64,000 nt of DNA, from NCBI RefSeq assembly GCF_016745835.1, contig NZ_JAERVL010000001.1, positions 496,001 to 560,000 of the forward strand, given 5' to 3'. The notes under the pieces were generated by a model. It saw only the letters and a list, made by a program, of their open reading frames with translations. It did not search any database and was not told the DNA's origin. Below, one piece after another: positions 46,583-55,300 of this stretch (its first letter is position 1; each line of letters starts with the position of its first letter). A program made the position numbers and the translations under genes. The stretch comes from Caldalkalibacillus salinus. GTDB lineage: Bacteria; Bacillota; Bacilli; Caldalkalibacillales; JCM-10596.

Positions 46583-47920
46583 ATGCTAGAAATGAAAGGA
46601 TTCATTCCCTTAAACTTTGAACGCAAAAGCGGTGCAGAACAGTGGCGAAGTGTATCACGGTTTACTGAGAAAATGTCCCGCAGACGAAGTGTTCGTGCTT
46701 TTTCAGACGAGGATATTCTAGAAGAGACGCTGGAAAAGGTCATACAAGCGGCGGGTACGTCACCTTCAGGAGCCAATCAACAGCCTTGGCAGTTTGTCTT
46801 AATCAAAGACCCAAGTGTGAAGAAGGCCATTCGTGAAGCATCTGACAGAGAAACTACCACACAGAACGGTGAAGGTAGCCCCCGACACAAATCACTGGAT
46901 TATCTAGAAGAAGCCCCTTATCTCATCGCTTTGTACAGAGAGAACTACGGCTTAAAACAAGATGAGTCAGGAAAGGAACAAAAGGTTAAGCATTATTATG
47001 CACTAGAGTCTGCCGCCATTTGTGCAGGGTTTTTGCTAACCGCCATTGAACATGCAGGATTAGATTGTGTGGTGCATCAGCCCGTTCAGGCGGCACAAGA
47101 CATACTCAATCGCCCCAAAAATGAAGCCATGATCGCCCTGTTTGCCGTGGGTAAAGCAAAGTCAGATTATCAAGCGCCTACATTGGCCCGAAAAGCGTTA
47201 TCGGAAGTGATATTAGGCGATATTAACATGCCTGAGGGCACGACACAGGCACCAGAGTTTCAGTCACAACCCCATTGGACACCACAAGAACAGCTACAGC
47301 AGGCCACTGACTATTACGAGACCATTCGTCGGCGTAGAAACATTCGGGATTTCTCAACTGAGGATGTGGACATTAAACTTGTTGAAAAAGCTTTAGAAGT
47401 CGCTGCAACCACGCCATCAGCAGGTAACGTACAACCCTACCGTTTTGCTGTTGTGAGTCAACCGTCGTTGAAGCGACAAATTCGTGAGCAGGCAGAAATA
47501 GAGGAAAAGAAACTTTACGAAGAACGGATGTCTGACGAGTGGAGAGAGGCGTTAAGTCCATTGGGAACAAACTGGCAGAAGCCCCATCTCACTGACGCCC
47601 CACACCTGATTATTGCTTTTAAAGTAGAGGAGGATCGGGCACAGCAAGCGTACGACGATGGCACGAAGGTCGATAAGCGAGGACCTGAAGCTATGACAGC
47701 GGCAGGGATGGCCGTGGGTGTTTTACTGAGCGCCCTTCACCATGCAGGGGTATGCACACTTACCCATACGCCAAGCCCAATGGCCTTCTTACGTGACCTC
47801 CTTGGTCGTCCCAAAAATGAAATGCCCATCGTCGTATTGCCTGTAGGGTACCCCACGGAGGATTGCCATGTCCCTGGTATTAGTAAAAAGCCGCTCACAG
47901 ATATACTTTCAAAAATATAA
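46583..47920 (+). CDS. Tandem nitroreductase fusion, iodotyrosine-deiodinase-like
   Basis: A 445-residue protein made of two consecutive FMN nitroreductase domains: residues about 28-220 (SRRRSVRAFSDEDI, GTSPSGANQQPWQFVL, LLTAIEHAGLDCVVHQP, LNRPKNEAMIALFAVG) and 245-445 (IRRRRNIRDFSTEDV, TTPSAGNVQPYRFAV, LLSALHHAGVCTLTHTPSPM, LGRPKNEMPIVVLPVGYP). The second domain has the active-site lid of iodotyrosine deiodinase, with E308 and Y312 in EEKKLY and K333 in TNWQKPHL, the three residues that hold the zwitterion of halotyrosine in that family. The first domain lacks this lid. Such enzymes are normally homodimers of single domains. Reductive dehalogenation of a tyrosine-like compound is a reasonable guess. 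Confidence 0.85.
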   Translation: MLEMKGFIPLNFERKSGAEQWRSVSRFTEKMSRRRSVRAFSDEDILEETLEKVIQAAGTSPSGANQQPWQFVLIKDPSVKKAIREASDRETTTQNGEGSPRHKSLDYLEEAPYLIALYRENYGLKQDESGKEQKVKHYYALESAAICAGFLLTAIEHAGLDCVVHQPVQAAQDILNRPKNEAMIALFAVGKAKSDYQAPTLARKALSEVILGDINMPEGTTQAPEFQSQPHWTPQEQLQQATDYYETIRRRRNIRDFSTEDVDIKLVEKALEVAATTPSAGNVQPYRFAVVSQPSLKRQIREQAEIEEKKLYEERMSDEWREALSPLGTNWQKPHLTDAPHLIIAFKVEEDRAQQAYDDGTKVDKRGPEAMTAAGMAVGVLLSALHHAGVCTLTHTPSPMAFLRDLLGRPKNEMPIVVLPVGYPTEDCHVPGISKKPLTDILSKI

Positions 47921-47930
47921 AAGTGCAATA

Positions 47931-48010
47931 ACAGAGTAGATCGAAAACAGAGTAGATCGAAAACAGAGTAGATCACAAACAGAGTAGATCGCAAACAGAG
48001 TAGATCACCA
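47931..48010. repeat. Five tandem 16-bp repeats
   Basis: The unit ACAGAGTAGATCGAAA occurs five times head to tail, at 47931, 47947, 47963, 47979 and 47995, with copies 3-5 varying only in the last four bases (GAAA, GAAA, ACAA, GCAA, ACCA). It begins 11 bp after the nitroreductase stop and lies before the terminator. Confidence 0.85.
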
Positions 48011-48027
48011 GAATAGGGTCACCCTAT

Positions 48028-48067
48028 AAGGAACCAACCGTCTCAGATGTGCTGGTTCCTTTTTTTA
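48028..48067 (+). terminator. Terminator of the NhaC/nitroreductase operon
   Basis: AAGGAACCA (48028-48036) pairs with TGGTTCCTT (48053-48061), followed by TTTTTT. A small palindrome ATAGGGTCACCCTAT lies directly upstream (48013-48027). Confidence 0.85.
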
Positions 48068-48207
48068 TGAAAGTGTGACAGGATAAAATGGTGAGAGGTG
48101 TTGGTTTGATTTATAAGATACATAATGTAAAATATAGGCAAGTGTGCTAAAGATAAATAGTAAGCACGATACTTTACGTCACTTACATCATTCAGGAGGA
48201 AAAAGAG

Positions 48208-48771
48208 ATGAAAACCATTGCTGTGTATTGTGGATCAAGTACAGGACACGATTCAATTTATATGCAAGAAGCCAAAAAATTAGGGCAAACCTTAGTGGCC
48301 AACGGGCTCAATCTCGTGTATGGTGGAGCCGCCGTAGGATGTATGGGGGCTGTCGCCGACGGAGTTATTGAAGCAGGTGGGAAAGCGATTGGTGTCATCC
48401 CTAAAAAGTTAAAGGACGTTGAAATCGCCCATCAAAACTTAACTGACCTACACGTGGTCGATACGATGCATGAGAGAAAAGCACTGATGATGGATTACGC
48501 AGACGCTTTTATCGCCTTTCCTGGTGGTTCAGGAACATTAGAAGAATGGTTTGAGGTGTTTACTTGGGCGCAGTTAGGTTATCATCAGAAAGCTTGCGCG
48601 CTCCATAATGTGAACGATTACTACACCCCAATGCTGTCTCTGTTCGATCATATGATTGAACAAGGCTTCGTAAAACCGGCATACAAAGACTTGATTGTCA
48701 TGGAAGACGATGCGGATACCTTAATCAATAAGCTAAAAAACTACGAACATCAAGCCATACAAAAATGGTAA
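48208..48771 (+). CDS. LOG family (TIGR00730-type) nucleotide phosphoribohydrolase
   Basis: A 187-residue LOG/lysine-decarboxylase-like protein. The nucleotide-binding Rossmann start is AVYCGSSTGHD; the family signatures are VDTMHERKALMMDYADAFIAFPGGSGTLEEWFEVFTWAQLGYH, including PGGxGTxxE. Such enzymes cleave cytokinin-type or other nucleoside 5'-monophosphates. GGAGGAAAAAGAG precedes ATG 48208. It lies 35 bp upstream of the patatin gene and is probably co-transcribed. Confidence 0.92.
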   Translation: MKTIAVYCGSSTGHDSIYMQEAKKLGQTLVANGLNLVYGGAAVGCMGAVADGVIEAGGKAIGVIPKKLKDVEIAHQNLTDLHVVDTMHERKALMMDYADAFIAFPGGSGTLEEWFEVFTWAQLGYHQKACALHNVNDYYTPMLSLFDHMIEQGFVKPAYKDLIVMEDDADTLINKLKNYEHQAIQKW

Positions 48772-48806
48772 CTGTGTGAAGCACTCAGGATAAAGAGGGA
48801 TGAGAG

Positions 48807-49679
48807 ATGGAACAAACAGGATTAGTTTTAGAAGGTGGCGGTATGCGCGGGTTATATACGGCCGGCGTATTAGAATATTTTATGGAGCAGGATTTGTATT
48901 TTCCTTACGTCATTGGGGTCTCGGCAGGGGCCTGTATGGCAGCGTCCTACCTGTCACGTCAGAAGGGTCGGAATAAAAAAGTAAATATCGGTTTAGCGAA
49001 TCATCCGGAGTACCTGTCTTATCGTAATCTGTGGACGAAACGGCAATTATTTGGCATGGATTTTCTTTTTGACGAGATTCCTAATAACATTATCCCTTTT
49101 GATTTTGACACCTTTCAAAATGCTGAAGAAACATTTGTCGTAGGTACGACCGATTGTGAGACTGGTGAGCCTGTATATTATACGAAGCGGGAGCATGGTG
49201 AGCACATGCTCAAGATTATTAGAGCATCGAGTTCACTTCCTTTTGTGGCACCCGCGGTGGAATATGACGGGAAATCATTGCTTGATGGTGGTATTATTGA
49301 TCCCATCCCCTTGCAAAAATCACAAAAGGACGGTAACACCCGTCATGTTGTCATCATGACCAAAGCAGAGGGATTTACCCGCAAACGGAGTCGACTTGCG
49401 TCCTTGTCTAGGTTGTTTTATCGGCAACATCCTAAGATAGGAGAAAGCCTAGAAAATAGACATGAGCGATACAATCAAACATTAAAGGATTTATATCACC
49501 GGGTGGATCAGGGTGAGGTCTTTCTCATTCAGCCGAGTCGAGAGGTTCCAGTGAGCAGGATAGAGCGAGATCAAACGCGTTTAACAGCGTTGTATGAGCT
49601 TGGTTATGAAGATGCCAAGGCCCAATACGCATCCTTACAGGCGTGGCTAAAGCAACCGGTATCAGAGGAGCTTATTTAA
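48807..49679 (+). CDS. Patatin-like phospholipase
   Basis: A 290-residue cytoplasmic patatin-fold lipid acyl hydrolase of the RssA/YqhO-like type. The oxyanion loop is EGGGMRGLYTAGVLE (residues 9-23), the nucleophile S39 in GVSAG, and the dyad Asp D160 in LLDGGIIDPIP. No signal peptide or membrane segment is seen. Substrate unknown. AAAGAGGGATGAGAG precedes ATG 48807. Confidence 0.9.
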   Translation: MEQTGLVLEGGGMRGLYTAGVLEYFMEQDLYFPYVIGVSAGACMAASYLSRQKGRNKKVNIGLANHPEYLSYRNLWTKRQLFGMDFLFDEIPNNIIPFDFDTFQNAEETFVVGTTDCETGEPVYYTKREHGEHMLKIIRASSSLPFVAPAVEYDGKSLLDGGIIDPIPLQKSQKDGNTRHVVIMTKAEGFTRKRSRLASLSRLFYRQHPKIGESLENRHERYNQTLKDLYHRVDQGEVFLIQPSREVPVSRIERDQTRLTALYELGYEDAKAQYASLQAWLKQPVSEELI

Positions 49680-49803
49680 CAGCGACCGGTAGATCGGTAG
49701 ATCATTTTTAGATCAAAGCCCCTTAAAATGACCGTGCGTCAATGTATAAAATTGGTTATCGAACAGAAACTATGTTCAAACGCATGTGAAAGGGGTATAA
49801 AAT

Positions 49804-50520
49804 ATGAACCAAGAGCAAGGCCATGATAACCAAGGATTTTCACACGATGGCTTTAAGTTAGCCATGACGGGCTTTGACCCGACGATGCCAGGTCATCAAC
49901 AACCTGAGCACCAGGAGAATATGATCTTTCGTCAGGAGCCGCGTACGGCAAGAACAGAGGGATCAGGGATCAGTCTCCCGTATGAAACGCGCTTAGAGAT
50001 GGGGCTCCAATTAGATGAACATCTTTGTGCGCTGAATGTGGCCTTACATCAATACACGAAACACCACTGGTTAACGGAAGGTGCGGAGTCTTTCGGAAGC
50101 TTACACCATATCTTAGATGAACATGTGAAGAAAACCCAAGACCATATCGACAGCGTAGGTGAGCGTGTTGCACGGCTTGGTGTCGTGCCAACAGCCCACC
50201 CAGAGACACAGCATAAAATTTCATATATTAAGCACGAAGTAGAGGGTCGCTACACGATGAGGGACTTCTTACGTAACGACCTCGAGCATGAGCTCAAAAT
50301 TCAGGGAATGATGAGAAAGACGATTAAGAGAGCGCATGATCTCAATGATTTTGGTACGGTCGAGACACTTGAGGAAGTCTTACTCGATCGAGAAGACTTC
50401 GGGTACCATATTTGGAGCCTGCTAGAGGACGATACCCTTGTTAGAGGGATGGAGCATTTGTTGGATGGACAAGGGGATATTGCTGACCAACGTCACCTGA
50501 ACGATAATCTACCACAGTAA
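49804..50520 (+). CDS. Dps-like ferritin with N-terminal extension
   Basis: A 238-residue protein. After a polar, Gln/His-rich N-terminal extension of about 60 residues comes a Dps four-helix bundle. The inter-subunit ferroxidase residues are in place: His in TKHHWLTEG, His and Asp in SFGSLHHILDEH, and Asp and Glu in DHIDSVGERVARLG. Dps dodecamers oxidise and store iron and protect DNA. The long extension, and a further C-terminal region (about 150-238) with EHELKIQGMMRKTIKRAHDLNDFGTVETLEEVLLDREDFGYHIWSLLE, resembles archaeal/bacterial Dps-like relatives rather than compact E. coli Dps. GAAAGGGG precedes ATG 49804. Confidence 0.78.
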   Translation: MNQEQGHDNQGFSHDGFKLAMTGFDPTMPGHQQPEHQENMIFRQEPRTARTEGSGISLPYETRLEMGLQLDEHLCALNVALHQYTKHHWLTEGAESFGSLHHILDEHVKKTQDHIDSVGERVARLGVVPTAHPETQHKISYIKHEVEGRYTMRDFLRNDLEHELKIQGMMRKTIKRAHDLNDFGTVETLEEVLLDREDFGYHIWSLLEDDTLVRGMEHLLDGQGDIADQRHLNDNLPQ

Positions 50521-50545
50521 GCGGTTTTAGACATCGAACGACGAT

Positions 50546-50597
50546 AGCCATTTTAGTACACACGCGGATTGACCGTTCTGTACTGAAGTGGCTTTTT
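50546..50597 (+). terminator. Terminator between Dps-like gene and convergent gene
   Basis: AGCCATTTTAGTAC (50546-50559) pairs with GTACTGAAGTGGCT (50580-50593, two mismatches), followed by TTTTG. Confidence 0.75.
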
Positions 50598-50600
50598 GTG

Positions 50601-51023
50601 TTAATCGATGTATTCTGCCTCATAAGAGTTTTGTCCCGCGTGAACAGAGAGCAGGGTGTTTGCGTATCCAACCAAACGATTTACCAATTCATCCGCAAGG
50701 GCGTAGACGAGCTCATGTTTATCAGGTGTATGAAGCTCAGGCGCGTCAAAGATAACGGTGGTATTAATAAAAATGTCTTTATTACCATACAGATTGTAAT
50801 GAACGATCGCCTTTCCTGAAGCCCCACCCGTTCGCGGGTCCGTATATTGAGGTACAAAAACAAACCACTCTTCGGCCGTTGCAGAGCGAAAATGCTTCGT
50901 AAACCACATCCCTTCAAGGATGGTTTGGACGGCACCTTTCTCTTCTGAACCCGTTATATCGATAACTTTATCTCTATTTTTGATGTGTTTACGGTGCTTC
51001 AACGCTCGATCTCCCTTGTTCAT
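50601..51023 (-). CDS. Conserved-looking protein of unknown function
   Basis: A 140-residue, soluble, basic-start protein, MNKGDRALKHRKHIKNRDKVIDITG, with a central region EEWFVFVPQYTDPRTGGASGKAIVHYNLYGNKDIFINTTVIFDAPE and a helical end HELVYALADELVNRLVGYANTLLSVH. AGGAGGAAG lies about 6 bases before the ATG, which supports real translation. I recognise no family. There is no signal peptide or membrane segment. It lies between the Dps-like gene and the signalling locus and is transcribed against both. Confidence 0.6.
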   Translation of the reverse strand: MNKGDRALKHRKHIKNRDKVIDITGSEEKGAVQTILEGMWFTKHFRSATAEEWFVFVPQYTDPRTGGASGKAIVHYNLYGNKDIFINTTVIFDAPELHTPDKHELVYALADELVNRLVGYANTLLSVHAGQNSYEAEYID

Positions 51024-51284
51024 GGACTTCCTCCTGTGGTGTATTCATCGTATGTATCCTTCAGTATATCCACCTTCGAACTCGCATAGTATTCATTGTC
51101 ATCATAGTTATGGATCTTTAATATAAACGAGGATTCAAGTCACACCTGTCGTTTACTTTTGTTATATCTTTAATGTAGAATAAAAATATATCGTCGATGG
51201 ATATCGTTGACAAAAAAGGAAGGAAAGGGTGAAGGGTTAATAGTGTAAAAGCGAATCAGTAACGGGGAGGAGGGATAGGGTGAG

Positions 51285-52295
51285 ATGAAAGATAGCCAGC
51301 TAGAGCCGTTAGAACGTTTATTGAGTTCATCGCCAAAGGAACGTTTAGAGGGTATTAGGTATTGGTACAAGCAAGTGAGCCCTTACGTTTTCAAATGGTT
51401 CGATATATTTGGAAAGCTATCCTTTGTTCGTGATTATTATTTTGGTATGGATGTAGAATTATTTTCTCGATGGGAATATGACACGAATCGTGTCTCTGAT
51501 CGTCTAGGTCATGGGACGAAAGCAAAGTATAACTACTGGGCGTATGTTAACCGTCACTTTTGTCGTGATCTGTATCAAGCCGCCGTGTTACAAGCGCGTG
51601 ACGCTCACAGTGATGAGTCCAGAGTGCAATACCTTATCGATTACCTTAATGCTGGGAAAGCTTGGCGGGATAGAGAGGGTCAGACACCCCTCTTGAAACG
51701 TTGGCGAACGAAGTGGCGACACCGCTACAACGAGCATATCCATCACATGCTTGCATTATTTTGGCGATCACATAACACGTCCATTGTGTATTGGGATTGG
51801 CAAGCGCGTGTACAAGACTATTACAACGCTGAAGATCCTGTAGAGCAACGCTTTATTAACGGTGTCATTATACGCCTCGATTTTGTATCAGACTTACCTT
51901 TTCACCTGCCTCACCATCGCAATATGATGTTACCCATAGGGCTTATAGGAGAATTCTTAAATCACGGACCGCTCAAGTATCCTCAAGCCTATCCAGCCCC
52001 TGAGCCACGAGACATGTTAAATGATGAACAAGGATTAACGGCAGCATTACTCCAGCATTATTTTCATTTTTTTACTCACCGACGTTTTAGCGCTGTATTC
52101 ACCTGGTGGATCCCCACTCCAGCAGATAAGTTATATCACCACATGATGGCCAAACATCAACTGACGATTGACTCCCCACAGCCTAGGTGGATTCGTGAAT
52201 GGGTCCAGCCAGCTCAGAAAACGATAGAAGAGATTGAACAGCGGTATCTCAACACGGATGATCACAGGATACAAGGTGCAAGGACAAATATTTAA
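51285..52295 (+). CDS. Unknown protein at the head of the signalling locus
   Basis: A 336-residue soluble protein unusually rich in Trp, Tyr, His and Arg (KQVSPYVFKWFDIFGKL..., HMLALFWRSHNTSIVYWDWQARVQDYYN, DLPFHLPHHRNMMLPIGLIGEFLNHGPL, LLQHYFHFFTHRRFSAVFTWW). I do not recognise a family. Several spaced His/Glu/Asp residues could bind metal, but no known motif is clear. A GGGGAGGAGGG site precedes ATG 51285. It lies only 33 bp upstream of the giant hybrid kinase and in the same direction, so it is probably its partner or the first gene of that operon. Confidence 0.6.
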   Translation: MKDSQLEPLERLLSSSPKERLEGIRYWYKQVSPYVFKWFDIFGKLSFVRDYYFGMDVELFSRWEYDTNRVSDRLGHGTKAKYNYWAYVNRHFCRDLYQAAVLQARDAHSDESRVQYLIDYLNAGKAWRDREGQTPLLKRWRTKWRHRYNEHIHHMLALFWRSHNTSIVYWDWQARVQDYYNAEDPVEQRFINGVIIRLDFVSDLPFHLPHHRNMMLPIGLIGEFLNHGPLKYPQAYPAPEPRDMLNDEQGLTAALLQHYFHFFTHRRFSAVFTWWIPTPADKLYHHMMAKHQLTIDSPQPRWIREWVQPAQKTIEEIEQRYLNTDDHRIQGARTNI

Positions 52296-52328
52296 CTCGT
52301 TAGGAAAAGAGGTGTAATCTAAGCTGGC

Positions 52329-55300
52329 ATGAAACCGCATATTGATGCCGTTAAGAAAATGGGTCACTGGCAATATCTGACCAAGATTTATGAAAGTTCA
52401 TCGACCGTGTTGATGCGAGGTATCCAAGGCACTGATCAGCGCGTTATCATCAAAACACCTTCCAAAAGATATGTCACTCATAGTACATATTCACAGTATC
52501 AGCATGAGTTTAATCTCCTCAAAGCGTGTCCCTCTAATTACGTCGTACAACCTGTTCGTTTAGCACTCGTTGAAGATAGACCTGTGTTGGTTTTAGAGGA
52601 TGGTGGCTACATGACCTTACATGACTTACGAAACCGAAGCGAGTTGAGCATCTATGACAAGTGGCATATAGCTTTACAACTGGTACAAGGTTTGGAAGCG
52701 ATACACCAACATGGTGTCTTTCACAGGGATATTAACCCTTCTAATATTGTGATTCATCCTGAACGATGGGAGCCTAAATACATAGACTTTGCTAATGCGG
52801 CCTTTCGCTCGAACCCACAAGTTCAGGAGGCAGTGTTTCATGATCAAGAAGTCACACTCGGTTATGTATCGCCTGAGCAAACTGGCCGTATGGGCGGGAC
52901 TGTTGATTACCGAACAGACTTTTATTCTTTGGGGGTGACCCTTTACGAACTGTTTACAGGTCAATTACCATACCCCGTCAATGATGTGATGACAGCGATT
53001 CACTCCCATATGGCCAAACCACCGCTATCACCTTCCAAGATTGATGACAATATACCTGAAGCCATCTCACGAGTGATCTTAAAGTGCTTAGAGAAATCAC
53101 CCGTACAAAGGTATAAAAGCGCGCAGGGTTTAAAAGCGGATTTGTTGCTTTGTATGTCCCCACACCAACAACATGTAAAGCTAGACAGTCCTCAGTTCCA
53201 GCTGGGAGATCAGGATCAGTTTGAACAACTAGTTATATCAAGCGAATTAGTCGGACGTGAGGAGGAAGAGCGAAAATTTTCCGATATGTATGATCACGTC
53301 AGGAGCGGGGGTTCTGGACTTGTGCTCGTCAACGGGGAGACAGGGGTTGGAAAAACCAGACTCCTACATGCCTTCACATCATACGCCAAGCAGCATCAGG
53401 GAAGAGCCGTTTTTGGGGGTGCTGAGCCTGGTCACTCGGAAACCCCACTCGCGCTACTCATTAGTGTTATGAATCAACTGTTAGACGACATTATTGATTT
53501 AGATGACCCGGATAAGAAAAAAGGCTACATTGATCACATCCAAAAGGCGGTTGGTCCGAACGGTCAGATATTGAACGATCTTCTGCCGAAACTGCATCTC
53601 TTATGGGGTGAACAGTCTGAAATGGCATCCTTATCTTGGATGGAGGCCCAGGCTCGTTTTCACTACGTCTTGGCTCGGTTTTTACGCGTGTTTGTCCCTC
53701 GTGACCAACCGTTGGTCATTTGCCTAGATCAACTTCAATGGGCGGATACAGCAACGTTAGCCTTCATCCGTTATGTATTACATCACTCAGATTGTTCAGG
53801 GGTGCTACTGGTCATGGCTTACCGGGATGAGTGTACTTCTCAACCCTTGCATGATTTGTTGCAGGACCTACAGAAGCCATCTTTATCTCACGTATGGACC
53901 ACATGTGAGCTTACGCTTAGACCATTGGATAGCAAAGGAACATCGGCCATACTCCAACAATCTCTCAATCTTGCCTCATCAACCGTCGCACCTTTAGCAG
54001 CCTACACACACAGGGTCACAAAGGGAAATCCTCTGTTCATACAGCAGCTCATCCACACGCTGTACGAACGGGCGATTATCTATTACAGTTCAACGTCTCA
54101 TCGGTGGGAATGGGACTTAAGTCAGCCATTTGACGTGACCTTGATAAGAGAAAATGTCATTGATGTTCTCATCGACAAATTTTCGCGACTGTCTGAAGAA
54201 ACCCAGTACGTATTGGCCGTAGGGGCATGCGTGGGAGCTTCTTTTACCAAAACACAAATCCAAACCATCACAGACCTATCTGAGCAACAGATTATTACAG
54301 CGCTGAACACGGCGCTAGATCAAGGGTTGTTGAAACATCGCTATGATTTTGTTTTTGCTCATGAGAAGCTTCATCAGGTCGCTTATGAATCTATCCTTCA
54401 GGAAGACAGAGACCGGTTGCATTACCTTATCGCAAGCAATTATGATAGGGCGCCATTAACTCAGGGACAGAGCGCTTTTGTCGATATATTCTCTCGCGTG
54501 AATCATTTAAATCAAAGCACAAGGATGATGAAACATAAAGCAGAACAACAGGACGTGGCTGAGCTCAATTTACTCGCTGCAGAAGAAGCCCGGCGTGTGG
54601 CCGCATTTCAGACTGCGCTACATTATTATTTGCATGGATGCCAGTTAATAGATGATCACGACTGGCAACATCAGAGTTTTCATGACGTGGCGTTCATGCT
54701 GCACCTGGGCAAAGCTGAAGCCCTTTACATTAATGGCCAATATGATGAAGCAGAAAGAACACTAGCGGCTATATTGCAAAAGGTGACGCGTGAAAGACAA
54801 ATCTTTAAGGTTTACCAGGTCAAAATTGACATGTATACATGGATGACACGTTACACCGATGTTCTTGCGCTGAGTCGCAAGGTATTAGGACTTGTAGGGT
54901 TTTCTATGAGGCATCATGTGAGTCGCTTAGCAAGCTTATGGGAAGATATCAAAGTCAGGGTGTTGATGAGAGGGCGTACGGAGGATAAGATATTAAATCT
55001 ACCCTTGATGTCCCATCCCAAATATCACGAGGTCATTAAAGTACTTCACAATTGCGGACCGGCAGCCTATTACACTCATCATCGTCTGTTTGGCTATATC
55101 AATGCCAAAGTGGTTTCATTTATACTCAAGTATGGCCTTTCTCCGGATGCGTGTATCGGCTTTGCGAGCTACGGAACAGCACTCGTCATCACAGAACGTG
55201 ACCTCGAGCGAGGCTACAAGTTTGGGCGGATCGGATGCGCCTTAGCAGATAAAATGGGTGATCCTTACGGTAAGAACCGAGCCTACGGTCCGTTCGGTAT

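Noticed and set aside
49774-49803. GTTCAA-N13-GGGTAT as a sigma-B promoter of the Dps-like gene
   Set aside because: GGGTAT overlaps the GAAAGGGG ribosome binding site and would place transcription start on the ATG; the match is better explained as translation signal.
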